A stretch of DNA of 64,000 nucleotides from Acetobacter musti (GCF_011516835.1 NZ_WOTB01000003.1:186001-250000), one strand, 5' to 3'. Shown: positions 27,887-40,443, numbered from the stretch's first letter. Notes: generated from the sequence alone by a model not told the origin. A program made the numbers and translations.

Positions 27887-28432
27887 TCAGGTTTCCAGTT
27901 CGACGTCCCAGTAGAGATAGTCACGCCAGCTCTCATGCAGATAATTCGGCGGAAAGGCTCGTCCGTTTTCCTGAAGTTCCCAGGTCGTAGGCTGCGCGGG
28001 ACGACGACGCGGGAACATACGGATTTCCTGCGGCAGATGATCGGCTTTGAGAAGGTTACATGTGCCACAGGCAGTGATGACATTTTCCCATGTCGTTCTG
28101 CCCCCCTTGCTGCGGGGAATGACATGGTCGAAGGTCAGTTCATGCGTGGGAAGCTGGTCACTGCAATACTGACAGGAAAAATTGTCACGGAGGAAAACGT
28201 TGAAACGCGTGAAGGCAGGACGTCTGGCTGTCGGGACATATTCTCTGAGAGCGATCACGCTCGGCAGACGCATACTGCAGCTCGGTGAGCGGACTTCTGC
28301 ATCGTATTCGTTGAGAACAGAAACCCGGTCGAGACAGACCGCCTTGATGGTGTCCTGCCAGGACCACAGCGAAAGCGGAAAATAGGAGAGCGGCCTGAAA
28401 TCGGCGTTCAGGACGAGAGACGGATAGTGCAT
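27887..28432 (-). CDS. HNH endonuclease-fold protein
   Basis: 181 residues from the ATG at 28432; the ORF opens at a TTG five codons earlier. The HNH module spans about residues 85-135: zinc Cys pair CQYC, DHVIPRSKGG holding the His, the Asn in WENVITACGTCN, and a second Cys pair. This compact protein (LVLNADFRPLSYFPLSLWSW at the N-terminus) is widespread as a stand-alone gene in alphaproteobacteria. Its substrate is unknown; a defence or repair role is possible but nothing in the neighbourhood supports either. Confidence 0.85.
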   Translation of the reverse strand: MHYPSLVLNADFRPLSYFPLSLWSWQDTIKAVCLDRVSVLNEYDAEVRSPSCSMRLPSVIALREYVPTARRPAFTRFNVFLRDNFSCQYCSDQLPTHELTFDHVIPRSKGGRTTWENVITACGTCNLLKADHLPQEIRMFPRRRPAQPTTWELQENGRAFPPNYLHESWRDYLYWDVELET

Positions 28433-28652
28433 ACTGCCACAGGTCAAAGCGCGTATCCTTTCCCCGGAGACGGCTCATGAATTCCACGGCTGGGCTCGAA
28501 ACAGAACGCCATGGGTCACGCGTCGTCGAGAATTGTCATAAAAACTATAGGCCCGAAAATTCGCGTACTGCAAGAAAGCGGACTCTGCGGGAATATGAGA
28601 GTTCCATGACAATATCGCATGAAAGAGCCCGTTTCCGGCGCCGGGACATCCG

Positions 28653-29552
28653 GTGAACGGTAAATCCGCCAAGGCAGGTGAGCCGGTTACGACCCGTTTT
28701 GCACCGAGCCCGACAGGGCCGCTGCATCCTGGGCATATAGCGGCAGCCTTTTTTGCCAGACGTCAGGCCGGAATGGATGGTCGGTTTCTGTTGCGGATGG
28801 AAGATATTGACACGCAGCGCTGCCGGGAGCGGTTTATCGACGAAGCGCTGGAGGATCTGGAGTGGGTCGGGCTGCGGTGGCATGGCGCCGTGATCCGGCA
28901 ATCAGAGCGAATGGCCCTTTACCGGACAACGCTGGAGGCACTTGATGCCCGAGGGCTGATTTATCCGTGTTTCTGCACGCGGTCGGCGATTGCGCGGGAG
29001 CTGTATGAAGCGGCTTCGGCGCCGCATCATGCACCGGACGGAAGTCTGATTTATCCGGGAACGTGCCGGAGGTTGAATGCCGGGACGCGGACCCGGCGAA
29101 TAGCGGCAGGGGAACCTTATGCATTGCGACTGAATGTCGCGCGGGCTCTGGGCGAAATCGGACCAGCCTCCCTCACCTTCCGGGATCTGAGTCGCGGCAC
29201 CATCGTGTGTGATCCGCTGGCATTCGGAGACGTGGTGCTGGCAAGGCGGGATGTGCCGGCATCCTATAATCTTTGTGTAACATACGACGATGCGGCGCAG
29301 GGTGTGACGCTGGTGACGCGGGGTGAGGATCTGCGGGATGTTACGGCAATCCATCGGCTTTTGCAGGAGCTGATGGGGTGGCCGGAGCCGGATTACCTGT
29401 TTCATCCGTTGTTATGTGATGCCGACGGACGGCGGCTTTCGAAACGGGACGGGGCCTTCTCGATCCGGGCGATGCGGAAGGCCGGGATGAGTGCGGAAAT
29501 GGTGCGGCGGGCAGCAGGGATTCAGGATGATTTCTGTTGCACACACACATAA
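28653..29552 (+). CDS. gluQ: Glutamyl-Q tRNA(Asp) synthetase
   Basis: 299 residues: the class I glutamyl-tRNA synthetase catalytic core without the anticodon-binding half, as in GluQ-RS, which attaches glutamate to queuosine at position 34 of tRNA(Asp). The HIGH-type motif is FAPSPTGPLHPGH (about 16-28), the zinc site is CFC...YPGTC (about 107-129), and the KMSKS equivalent is RRLSKRDGAFS. The start is GTG with GGGA upstream. The 220 bases before it hold no further gene. Confidence 0.93.
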   Translation: MNGKSAKAGEPVTTRFAPSPTGPLHPGHIAAAFFARRQAGMDGRFLLRMEDIDTQRCRERFIDEALEDLEWVGLRWHGAVIRQSERMALYRTTLEALDARGLIYPCFCTRSAIARELYEAASAPHHAPDGSLIYPGTCRRLNAGTRTRRIAAGEPYALRLNVARALGEIGPASLTFRDLSRGTIVCDPLAFGDVVLARRDVPASYNLCVTYDDAAQGVTLVTRGEDLRDVTAIHRLLQELMGWPEPDYLFHPLLCDADGRRLSKRDGAFSIRAMRKAGMSAEMVRRAAGIQDDFCCTHT

Positions 29553-29740
29553 CAGATACACTGACCCCGGAATTTCCTGACTGGTTCAGACCCAGGTTTG
29601 TCATGTGGCTTTTTGTCAGTGCTGAGGAGAAAATCAGCAATTTCCTGTTCGGACGTAACTTCACAGGATGTGAACGTCCGGCTGTTCCGCATTGGCATGA
29701 AACCTTCTATTGTGCTGCGCCGCCGGGAGACGGCTTGTGA

Positions 29741-30982
<1,242 letters not shown>

Positions 30983-31003
30983 GAGATAGAGAGACGGTGA
31001 GTA

Positions 31004-32257
31004 ATGGAAGGCGGAGCGGCTTCAGTGGGGCAGATTTCAGAGACAGGCATATCCCGACCTCGTCTGGCAAGGCGGCTTGACGGGCTGCCCGCTCCGGCGA
31101 CCATGGAGATGGCCCGGAAGGCGCGGGCTTTGCGGGCGGAGGGACACAATGTGATCTCCCTGGCTCTGGGCGAGCCGGATTTTCCGACGCCACCTTATGC
31201 GATTGAGGCTGCACACGCGGCGGCGCTGGCGGGAGATACGAAATACCCGCCGGTCGATGGAAAGCCGGCACTGAAGGCGGCGATTGCACGGAAATTCGAG
31301 CGCGAGAACGGGCTGAATTTTGCGCCTGACGAACTGATGGTTTGTAATGGCGGCAAACAGGTCATCTTCGATGCGTTCATGGCAACGATTGATCCGGGTG
31401 ACGAGGTCGTTGTTCCGGCGCCATACTGGGTAAGCTACCCGCTGATCGCACGGATGTTTGGCGGAGTTCCTGTGCATCCGGAATGTGATGAGGCGGACGG
31501 GTTCAGTCTTCGGCCGGAACGGCTGGCAGCGGTGATGTCGCCAAAGACGAAATGGCTGGTACTGAATTTCCCGAATAATCCGTCAGGCGCTCTGTGCACG
31601 GAAGAAGATTTGCGCGGCATTGCCGCCGTACTTCGGCGGTATCCTGATGTATGGATTCTCTCTGACGAAATCTACGAACACCTTGTTTTCGATAACCATT
31701 CGTTCCGATCATTTGCAGCAGTGGCGCCAGATCTGAAAGATCGGGTGCTGACGATGAACGGAGTGGCGAAAGCTTATGCGATGACGGGCTGGCGCGTGGG
31801 TTACGCCGGTGGGCCACGCGAGTTGATTGCAGCAATGCGGGTGGTTCAGGGCAATGCGACCTCAGGTGTCTGCACAGTGGCGCAGGCGGCAGCGGCGGCG
31901 GCGCTGGACGGACCAGCGGATATGATCCGGGAGATGGTGGCGACCTATGCGCGGCGGCGGCTACTGGTGGTCAAAGCACTGCGGGCCATTCCCGGGATGA
32001 CCTGCGCGATGCCGTCAGGAGCGTTTTATGCGTATCCCGGAGTTGCGAGCTATCTTGGAAAAACCACAAGGAATGGCCAGCTGCTGAGGACAGACATAGA
32101 TTTTGCGATGGCATTACTGGAGCAAGCCTATGTGGCAACGGTTCCGGGAAGTGCTTTCGGGCTGTCGCCTTATCTTCGGCTGTCCTGCGCAACCTCAGAT
32201 GCCGTCCTGAAAGAAGCCTGCGAGCGGATTGCGGAATTTACAGCGACATTACACTGA
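31004..32257 (+). CDS. Class I aspartate-type aminotransferase, second of tandem pair
   Basis: 417 residues, clearly paralogous to the preceding gene (MTGWRVGYAGGPRELIAAM versus [19 protein letters not shown]). All PLP landmarks are kept: LGEPDFPTPP, FPNNPSGALC, SDEIYEHLV, Lys in [14 protein letters not shown], and Arg in YLRLSCAT. It has a 17-residue N-terminal extension over the first copy. The pair are probably cotranscribed. Divergence in substrate-pocket segments suggests different amino-donor preferences, for example one general aspartate enzyme and one for aromatic or methionine-cycle oxoacids; this is inference. Confidence 0.88.
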   Translation: MEGGAASVGQISETGISRPRLARRLDGLPAPATMEMARKARALRAEGHNVISLALGEPDFPTPPYAIEAAHAAALAGDTKYPPVDGKPALKAAIARKFERENGLNFAPDELMVCNGGKQVIFDAFMATIDPGDEVVVPAPYWVSYPLIARMFGGVPVHPECDEADGFSLRPERLAAVMSPKTKWLVLNFPNNPSGALCTEEDLRGIAAVLRRYPDVWILSDEIYEHLVFDNHSFRSFAAVAPDLKDRVLTMNGVAKAYAMTGWRVGYAGGPRELIAAMRVVQGNATSGVCTVAQAAAAAALDGPADMIREMVATYARRRLLVVKALRAIPGMTCAMPSGAFYAYPGVASYLGKTTRNGQLLRTDIDFAMALLEQAYVATVPGSAFGLSPYLRLSCATSDAVLKEACERIAEFTATLH

Positions 32258-32267
32258 ATGGATGAGT

Positions 32268-33113
32268 TTAAATTGTTCGTTTGTGCACCAACTGGGATTG
32301 AAGATTTCGAAGCGATCTGATGACTGGTTGCGGAAAAATATCCCGGATGGTCATCTGGATGCGCCGAGACAAAGGCATGCTAGGCCGCCGTATATAAAGA
32401 GTTGTATCAACCGCGGCTTCAGCGGGATGTTCCGGTTCTGTATAAAAGTAAGCAATGAGAGCGCGGCGAGGACGGTCCCCCGGAAGCGAGGTTGGATAGC
32501 CATGTGCCGCGATTGGCGACTGTCCCATGATGACGGTTCGCCCAAGAAGCGGTAAAATACTGATCTCGGCACGATTTTCATTCATGTTCCAGAGTTCGAG
32601 CGCACCGCCATCGAACTCGGTCCAGTTTGCGTTCAGATAGGTGATGACCGCGATGCGGTTTTCCAGTCCAGTGGACGGATGACGCTGAAAATCAACATGA
32701 ATTTCAAAATGGCCGTCCGCTCCGGCTTCATGCACACCACCACCAAGAAGAGTGAGATCAGGCTGTAGTGACATAATTCCTGTTACGGATTGCAGAAAAA
32801 GGATGAAATCCGGAGAATTAATGACTTCGAAATAATGCGCCGCCAGCGCTGGCAAATCACCGGCATTATTCATCATGCGTTTCTTTTGCAGAGCTGTATA
32901 ATGCGGCGCCCAGTCAGCTGACGGAAGCGTTTTTATCTCCTCAGCCACTTTATTGAGAAAATCTGCGTCAAACAGATTGTCGATAATCAGATGAGGAAAG
33001 GGACTTGCTTTGACGAACGAACTGGCGAGCGCTTTGCCTTTCGTTTCCGAGGGAGGATGCCACACGGAACTGGTGTCCGATCTTCGGGAAATGATGAGCT
33101 GATCTGTCGTCAT
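32268..33113 (-). CDS. 2OG-Fe(II) dioxygenase of the prolyl-hydroxylase (Tpa1/Ofd1-like) type
   Basis: 281 residues. The N-terminal segment FPHLIIDNLFDADFLNKVAE is typical of prolyl-4-hydroxylase-like proteins. The iron triad is readable as HxD in FEIHVDFQRH (about residues 139-141) and a distal His in AAHGYP (about 205); the 2-oxoglutarate-binding Arg is in RRALIAYFY. The segment AVITYLNANWTEFDGGALELWN is diagnostic of this branch. Bacterial members hydroxylate proline in proteins such as EF-Tu or ribosomal protein, or free substrates. It converges on the aminotransferase pair with a ten-base gap. Confidence 0.86.
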   Translation of the reverse strand: MTTDQLIISRRSDTSSVWHPPSETKGKALASSFVKASPFPHLIIDNLFDADFLNKVAEEIKTLPSADWAPHYTALQKKRMMNNAGDLPALAAHYFEVINSPDFILFLQSVTGIMSLQPDLTLLGGGVHEAGADGHFEIHVDFQRHPSTGLENRIAVITYLNANWTEFDGGALELWNMNENRAEISILPLLGRTVIMGQSPIAAHGYPTSLPGDRPRRALIAYFYTEPEHPAEAAVDTTLYIRRPSMPLSRRIQMTIRDIFPQPVIRSLRNLQSQLVHKRTI

Positions 33114-33325
33114 CGAAACCGATCCTTTTCCCTGGAGAGGACAGGAAATATTGGTCAGATCGTCTCATTTATATTAAATGTATTAATATTTTCTTTATTA
33201 TATGAATCAATAACAAAATTCCATTAAATAATATCCCGACATAACGTGATGCCGGCCCTTGCAATGAGTTGTATCGGGCGATCGTATCGCTGGACGCATG
33301 ACGTGCCGGATGTCACCATATCCAT

Positions 33326-35005
33326 ATGATTCCTGAATTTATCTCCCTCACCATCCCGCGCCCAACGGAAGCCGGTCTCTCGGATGGTTTCCGCGCTGTC
33401 GTCACGTTACTTGACGCCGGTAATCTGCAGGCATCACTGAAACGGTTCGACCGGGAACGCCGTTTATTCGATAGCTGGGCAGCGCTCGTTTACCTGCGGT
33501 TTTCGCAGGATACGGCAAGTGAAACGAATAAGGCCGAACGTGATTATGCTGACAGGCTGGGACCGAAAGCGACGGCGCTTGAGGTTGCTATCAAGAAGCG
33601 GCTGCTGGCACTACCCGAGCGGGAAAAACTGATTGCGATTATCGGATCGCATGTCGTTCAGCTCTGGGAGAGCGACATCACAACATTCGATGAGCGCATA
33701 GAGACCGCGCTTGAGGAAGAGTCCAGACTTTGCAGTGAATATACGATGCTTCTGGCGTCGGCGCGGATCACCGTTGCGGGCCAGACGGTTAATCTTTCAG
33801 GACTGGCACCCTGGCTGGAGAATGCGGACCGGACGGTGCGTCACGAAGCTGAGCAGGTACGCTGGGCGTTCTTTGCTGAGCATGGCGAGACTCTCGATGC
33901 ACTATATGCGCGCCTGGTGTCATTGCGGACAGGGATGGCGCGAACATTGGGCTTTGAGCGGTATACGCCTCTGGGCTACCGGAGAATGCGCCGCGTCGAT
34001 TATGAACCAGAGCAGGTGGCGCGCTTCCGTGACGAGGTGTTGACGCATGTTACGCCTCTGGTGGCGAAACTGCTGGAGAAGCGGCGCCAGGAGATGGGCT
34101 GGGATCATCTCCGTTACTGGGATGAGAGTTTCATTGATCCCAAGGGCAACCCGAAACCGGCTGGAGATTATGACCTTCTGATCGGACGGGCACAGACGAT
34201 GTTCGACCGGATGCCGGGAGAGATCGGACTGTTTTTCGCGGAAATGGTAAAGAATGGCTATCTTGATCTGAAGAATCGCGACGGTAAGGCCGGTGGCGGG
34301 TTTTGTACCGCGTTTCCATCTGTCAAAATGCCCTTTATTTTCGCGAATTTCAACGGCACTCATGGGGATATCAGTGTCTTTACCCATGAAATGGGCCATG
34401 CGTATCAGAACTGGCGGAGCCGTGAACTGCCGGTCATCGATGAATTGTGGCCAACGATGGAGGCTGCGGAGATCGATTCAATGGGGCTGGAGTTTCTGAC
34501 CTGGCCTCATATGGAACTCATGGTTGAGGATGGTGCAGCCGATCGGTTCCGAAGAATGCATCTCATCTCGTCGCTAAGCTTTCTTCCTTATGGAGTCTGT
34601 GTAGATCATTTTCAGCACGAGATTTATGCGCGACCGGAGATGAGTCCCGAGGAACGACACGCAACCTGGCGAAAACTGGAACAGTTGTACATGCCGTGGC
34701 GCGATTATGGGGACATTGCCTATCCGGCTAAAGGTGGCCGCTGGCAGGCACAGGGTCATATTTATAAATCTCCTTTTTATTACATCGATTATACGCTTGC
34801 GCTATGCTGTGCGATGCAACTCTGGCTGAGGTCGCGCAAGGACGAACCTGCGGCGATGAAGGCTTATGAAACTCTGTGTGCGCAGGGTGGTTCGATGCCG
34901 TTCACAACACTGGTGGCTCAGGCTGATCTGGTTTCGCCGTTTATCCCTGGAGCGCTCGCGGACGTTGTGCGTGAGGCATCGGTCGTACTTGGCGCAACAG
35001 ATTAA
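33326..35005 (+). CDS. M3-family oligoendopeptidase F-like metallopeptidase
   Basis: 559 residues with the M3 zinc motif FTHEMGHAYQ (HEMGH, about residue 353) and the third ligand Glu in EAAEIDSMGLEFLTWP about 27 residues on. There is no signal peptide, so it acts in the cytoplasm on short peptides. The length suits the pepF group. The 212 bases before it are strongly AT-rich (TATTAAATGT and similar) and probably contain the promoter. It ends 26 bases from the IS5 relic. Confidence 0.92.
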   Translation: MIPEFISLTIPRPTEAGLSDGFRAVVTLLDAGNLQASLKRFDRERRLFDSWAALVYLRFSQDTASETNKAERDYADRLGPKATALEVAIKKRLLALPEREKLIAIIGSHVVQLWESDITTFDERIETALEEESRLCSEYTMLLASARITVAGQTVNLSGLAPWLENADRTVRHEAEQVRWAFFAEHGETLDALYARLVSLRTGMARTLGFERYTPLGYRRMRRVDYEPEQVARFRDEVLTHVTPLVAKLLEKRRQEMGWDHLRYWDESFIDPKGNPKPAGDYDLLIGRAQTMFDRMPGEIGLFFAEMVKNGYLDLKNRDGKAGGGFCTAFPSVKMPFIFANFNGTHGDISVFTHEMGHAYQNWRSRELPVIDELWPTMEAAEIDSMGLEFLTWPHMELMVEDGAADRFRRMHLISSLSFLPYGVCVDHFQHEIYARPEMSPEERHATWRKLEQLYMPWRDYGDIAYPAKGGRWQAQGHIYKSPFYYIDYTLALCCAMQLWLRSRKDEPAAMKAYETLCAQGGSMPFTTLVAQADLVSPFIPGALADVVREASVVLGATD

Positions 35006-35030
35006 TATGTCCTGAATCTGGGACCTTTCA

Positions 35031-35690
35031 TCAGTTAAGTCCGATGATAGCTATGACGATCTGGATAGTTGCGAAGAAGGTTGTTTTCAGCTTGTCATAG
35101 CGTGTTGCGATAGCTTTAAACTGTTTCAGCTTTACAAAAATTATTCAGTGATGTTTCGTTTTTTATAAAGCACGAAGCGGGTTTTTCATGGCTTTCGGTG
35201 ATTTTTTCCTGAAGGGATAACCTCTGTTATCTGCCGTTCTTTGGGCTTTTCAATAAACGGATCGGTGTAATAAGCCTTATCAGCGATGAAGACTTCGGAA
35301 TCGACTTTTATCCGGAAGAATGTCTGCTTCAGTGATGTCGGCCCTTTATCCGGATGTCAGGGACAGATCAGCAGCCTTTTCCTGTGGCATCGACCATTAT
35401 CGCGTGGATTTTGGTGATCAGTCCACCCTGGGACCGTCCGATAGCCTGACATGTATTCATTAGCATAATCAGCAATCAGATAGCGGAAAATCCGCCCGGT
35501 CACGCGCTTTCGCATCAGCGACGTAACTGCCGATGTACGTTCTTCCTGTCACCGCATCAAACAGCCAGATCGTGCCAGAGAATACCTGCGCGGTAACAAT
35601 GCAGCACGACTTCGACAAACAGCAGGCGTGCGACTGAAACAAATCTTCTCTGAGGCTCAAAGAGTATTTTTTAAATTCTTCCGCTTTATC
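35031..35690 (-). pseudogene. Decayed IS5-family transposase (IS427-like group)
   Basis: Reading the minus strand across three frames recovers a transposase in order. The N-terminal part RLLFVEVVLHCYRAGILWHDL and GDRKNVHRQLRR lies at about 35640-35540, AIGRSQGGLITKIHA at about 35440-35401, and IMVDATGKGC at about 35400. Then come VDSEVFIADKAYYTDPFIEK, and the C-terminal block with the second catalytic Glu region (KKRNITE, then FKAIATRYDKLKTTFFATIQ) ending at TGA 35031. In-frame stops, at least three frameshifts and a small deletion near 35460 show it is dead. No matching terminal inverted repeats or target duplication were found. Confidence 0.85.
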
Positions 35691-35724
35691 AGTCAGCAGC
35701 GCTGACCGTAGTTATATCAGGAAA

Positions 35725-35753
35725 CAAAAAAGGGAGGACGAAATCGCCCTCCC
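35725..35753 (-). terminator. Rho-independent terminator of groESL
   Basis: Read on the minus strand, GGGAGGGCG and CGTCCTCCC pair around a short ATTT-type loop with one mismatch, followed by TTTTTTG. It lies 32 bases after the groEL stop and ends the operon. Confidence 0.88.
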
Positions 35754-35784
35754 CTCTTCAATCTCATAACGACTTTGAGCGGGA

Positions 35785-37440
<1,656 letters not shown>

Positions 37441-37482
37441 TTAAAGGATGAAAACGATCAGAAAGGGGGATCAGAAGCCTGA

Positions 37483-37776
37483 TCAGGAGGCGATCACGCC
37501 CATAATGTCGCTTTCTTTCATGATCAGAAGCTCTTCGCTTTCGATCTTCACTTCCGTGCCGGACCATTTACCGAACAGAACGCGGTCACCGGCTTTGACA
37601 TCGAGTGCCACGATCTGGCCCTGTTCATTGCGGGCGCCCGGACCGACAGCGACGACTTCGCCTTCCATCGGCTTTTCTTTTGCTGTGTCGGGAATGATGA
37701 TCCCGCCAACGGTCTTTTCTTCGCTCGTCAGACGACGAACCACCACACGGTCGTGCAGGGGACGAAATTTCGTCAT
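37483..37776 (-). CDS. groES: Co-chaperonin GroES (Hsp10)
   Basis: 97 residues from ATG 37776 (GGAG eight bases upstream); a start five codons earlier is less likely because [15 protein letters not shown] is the normal beginning. The mobile loop is [18 protein letters not shown] (about 17-34), and [19 protein letters not shown] is the C-terminal signature. It caps the GroEL ring. First gene of the groESL operon. Confidence 0.98.
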   Translation of the reverse strand: MTKFRPLHDRVVVRRLTSEEKTVGGIIIPDTAKEKPMEGEVVAVGPGARNEQGQIVALDVKAGDRVLFGKWSGTEVKIESEELLIMKESDIMGVIAS

Positions 37777-37863
37777 TATGGATCGCTCCATGTTCTTTTT
37801 TCGGGACGACGCCCTCAGAGTAAGCGACGCCGCCTCTTGCCACGCGCTCTACGCCGCGGTGCG

Positions 37864-37890
37864 TTAGCACTCCCACCCCGGGAGTGCCAC
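37864..37890 (-). promoter_or_regulatory. CIRCE operator of groESL (HrcA site)
   Basis: TTAGCACTC-N9-GAGTGCCAC matches the CIRCE consensus TTAGCACTC-N9-GAGTGCTAA in all but two bases of one arm. It sits just downstream of the -10 box, covering the predicted transcription start, where HrcA would block initiation. The hrcA gene is not in the window. Confidence 0.93.
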
Positions 37891-37894
37891 AATG

Positions 37895-37923
37895 GAGATA
37901 GGAGCGCTTCAGAAGAGTGTCAA
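37895..37923 (-). promoter_or_regulatory. Sigma70-type promoter of groESL
   Basis: On the minus strand TTGACA (37918-37923) and TATCTC (37895-37900) are separated by exactly 17 bases. Transcription would start near 37888, inside the CIRCE element, about 110 bases before the groES start. No clear sigma32-type promoter was recognised, so control appears to be through HrcA release. Confidence 0.75.
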
Positions 37924-37929
37924 GGATGT

Positions 37930-37956
37930 CTGGCACTTTTCTTCACAGAGTGCCAG
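37930..37956 (-). promoter_or_regulatory. Second, degenerate CIRCE-like palindrome upstream of groESL
   Basis: CTGGCACTT-N9-GAGTGCCAG has the same 9-9-9 geometry as CIRCE and conserves the GCACT / AGTGC cores. It begins 66 bases from the first site and lies just upstream of the -35 box. It may be an auxiliary HrcA site. The region from 37957 to 38176 holds no gene and no other signal. Confidence 0.55.
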
Positions 37957-38176
37957 TTAGCTGGATTTATCTCAGCTTTTTCAAAATACGACGAAACAGC
38001 CAGATCGTAATGCAGAGACTTCCGGCGCTCACCGGATTATGCCTGAACAAGAGACATAACGATCGTGACAAACATGAGAATTTTTAAAGCCAAAGAAACA
38101 TTATGAGAGAAAGGAAACTGACCCTCATAACAGGCAGCGTTATACAGCACTTAACCTGACAACTCAGGTAAAAACA

Positions 38177-38220
38177 CAGGGCCATTACAGGTATACATAT
38201 AACCTGTTATTAAGGCCCTG
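38177..38220 (-). terminator. Nested-hairpin terminator downstream of the cold-shock gene
   Basis: Outer arms CAGGGCC (38177-38183) and GGCCCTG (38214-38220) enclose inner arms ACAGGT (38187-38192) and ACCTGT (38202-38207). On the minus strand the structure is followed by TGTTTTTACC, so it should end the cold-shock transcript about 60 bases after its stop. A second hairpin at 38251-38272 (GCTGGTT / AACCAGC) lies between them but is followed by A residues, not T. Confidence 0.65.
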
Positions 38221-38281
38221 ACTGCATCAGATCAATCCACAGACTGTTTTGCTGGTTACTGTCGCAACCAGCAGTGTAGTC

Positions 38282-38485
38282 TCAGATTGTTTTGAGATTC
38301 GTCGCTGCGGCTTTCCCGCGCTCAGTGACCAGCTCGTAGCTGACCTTCTCGTTCTCAGTAAGACCAGTCAGGCCGGCTGCCTGTACGGCAGTGATGTGGA
38401 CGAAAACGTCCTTATCGCCATCATCAGGCTGAATGAAGCCGAAGCCCTTTGTCGCATTGAACCATTTTACTGTGCCGGTGGGCAT
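38282..38485 (-). CDS. Cold-shock domain protein
   Basis: 67 residues from ATG 38485 (AAGGA upstream); longer readings add sequence outside the domain. It is one CSD beta-barrel with RNP1 KGFGFIQ and RNP2 VFVHI, binding single-stranded RNA or DNA as an RNA chaperone. The 5' untranslated region is GC-rich. Several such genes usually occur per genome, so a specific csp letter is not assigned. Confidence 0.95.
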   Translation of the reverse strand: MPTGTVKWFNATKGFGFIQPDDGDKDVFVHITAVQAAGLTGLTENEKVSYELVTERGKAAATNLKTI

Positions 38486-38622
38486 TGGAAACATCCTTCC
38501 TCGTAGAGCGCGGCCCGACCTGAGGACGAGCGCACCGGTCAGTCGGACAGCCACACTCTGTGACGCCTCTGACTTAGGCGCATCCCCTCACGATCCGGCA
38601 TCATTGTCAATCGCAGTTACAT

Positions 38623-40443
38623 TCAGAGGACAAAAAGAGGGACCTGCTCCATAGACGGCACAGTAATAAGTCCTCTGTCAGTAATCCGGATATCCGGAAT
38701 GACCGAAAGCGGAATCAGATTGAAACCCATGTAAGGCAAGGTACAGCCAAGTTCACTCCACGCCTGTTTCAGTTCTTCTGTCTGCTGCGCGACCGTCCCT
38801 GCCCGCTCATCCGAAAGCAGTCCGGCGACGGGAAGCGGAACGAGTGCTCTCACCTTGCCTTCCGATACAACAACAACACCGCCACGGCTGTCGCGCACGG
38901 TTTCAACGGCGAGGCGCATATCGGCTTCATTGCGTCCGGCTACGATGATGTTGTGCGCGTCATGTCCGACACTGCTGGCGACAGCGCCGCTGGTGAGACC
39001 GAAGCCGCGAAGAAGACCGTGCGCGATACCTCCGTTGCGTCCATGCCGTTCAAGCACGGTAACGAAACAAAGATCATGTTTTTCGAGCAGCGTGTCCCAG
39101 TTTCGCGCTTCTTCTAACTCAACGACCTCATGAAGAAGCGCGATATCACCGGGACCGCTGATCCCAATCACATTAGCGTGACATTCTCCAGCCGGAAGTT
39201 CTGGCACGAGGGGACCAGTCTCCGGAAGGATAACGGTGCGGTAAGCTGCTTCCGGATAGCGGTAGCGGGATTCGGACAACTGACGGTCCAGGATAGGCGT
39301 GATTTTACGATCCGCGACAACGTGTGTTCCACCGTACCATGTATCCTGGACCTCCATGGAGTCATTGAGGATAACAATATCCGCCCGGCGTCCGCCGCCG
39401 AAGCCGCCGATCTCGTTATCCATACCGAATCGGGTCGCGCCATGAAGTGAGCCCATACTCCAGGCTGTTTCCGGTTTAATCCCGGCCAGTATTGCCTGCC
39501 GAACGACCCAGTCCTGACCGAACAGGAACAGATCGTCGGCATCACGGTCATCCGTACAGACACAGACGCGCTTAGGGTCGGCTCCCATTTCGGTGATCGT
39601 TCTGATCGCTTCGGGCAGAGAGTGCCAGGGAGTTGTGGGGGGACCGCCACGCAGAAATATCCAGACTCCGGCTTCCAGCAGATCATCTGCTATTTCTCCG
39701 GTGACGGCCTCGTGGGTATCGGTGACACCGGAGGCAGCGTAGGCGGCGACAAACTCCCGCCCATAGACATGACCGCTGACGGGATGACCGCGCCGGAGAG
39801 ACTCGGCAACAACAGCATGGCTGCGTGCATCACCGAGGCAGAGCGGAACGAAATCCATTTTTTCGCCGAGAGCAACTGCCTCGGGCCAGCGGTCGAAAAG
39901 AGCGCCTATTTTTTCCGGAGTAAGATCGCCTCCCGCTGTTTCACATTGTGGCGAAGTTGCCGGCACAGTGCTGGGAACGGTCAGGAAGATATTGAGAGGA
40001 GCGTGGCGGGCATCTTCGAGCATCCATTCAATACCGGCGACGTCGGCAACATTTCCGAGCTCGTGGCTGTCGCAGAAGATGGTGGTGGTACCATTAAGCA
40101 GCGCTGCTTCCGCGTAGGCACAGGCAGTCATCATGCTGCTTTCGATATGCAGGTGCGGATCAACAAGGCCGGGAGCAAGGATACCGCCTTGCACATCTCT
40201 TACCTCGCCCGGAGTCTGGCCGGTCGTGCGCCAGCTTCCGGCGGGACGGAGGGCGGCGATGCGACCACCGCTGATCCACAGTTCGCGGTCTTTCAGCATA
40301 CGGTTCGAATAGGTGGAAAGAACTCTGGCGCCGGTCAGCACGAGATCCGGCGCGGCACGTCCGGAGGCGACCGCAGCGAGTTGCCGGGTCATGGTGTGCA
40401 GCGGCGATACGCTGAAGCGAGTCAGGGTCTGAATGTTTTGCAT
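38623..40443 (-). CDS. ade: Adenine deaminase (amidohydrolase family)
   Basis: 606 residues of the Ade type, converting adenine to hypoxanthine and ammonia in purine salvage. The metal motif is [12 protein letters not shown] (about residues 92-103), with [21 protein letters not shown] and [13 protein letters not shown] as further active-site blocks. The C-terminal half ([20 protein letters not shown]) is the cap domain found in Ade but not in adenosine deaminases. It is a lone gene; the 137 bases before the cold-shock gene hold no signal seen. Confidence 0.93.
   Translation of the reverse strand: MQNIQTLTRFSVSPLHTMTRQLAAVASGRAAPDLVLTGARVLSTYSNRMLKDRELWISGGRIAALRPAGSWRTTGQTPGEVRDVQGGILAPGLVDPHLHIESSMMTACAYAEAALLNGTTTIFCDSHELGNVADVAGIEWMLEDARHAPLNIFLTVPSTVPATSPQCETAGGDLTPEKIGALFDRWPEAVALGEKMDFVPLCLGDARSHAVVAESLRRGHPVSGHVYGREFVAAYAASGVTDTHEAVTGEIADDLLEAGVWIFLRGGPPTTPWHSLPEAIRTITEMGADPKRVCVCTDDRDADDLFLFGQDWVVRQAILAGIKPETAWSMGSLHGATRFGMDNEIGGFGGGRRADIVILNDSMEVQDTWYGGTHVVADRKITPILDRQLSESRYRYPEAAYRTVILPETGPLVPELPAGECHANVIGISGPGDIALLHEVVELEEARNWDTLLEKHDLCFVTVLERHGRNGGIAHGLLRGFGLTSGAVASSVGHDAHNIIVAGRNEADMRLAVETVRDSRGGVVVVSEGKVRALVPLPVAGLLSDERAGTVAQQTEELKQAWSELGCTLPYMGFNLIPLSVIPDIRITDRGLITVPSMEQVPLFVL

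Noticed and set aside
35469..35660. 63-codon minus-strand frame inside the IS relic
   Set aside because: The transposase homology there is in a different frame, so the short open frame is incidental.
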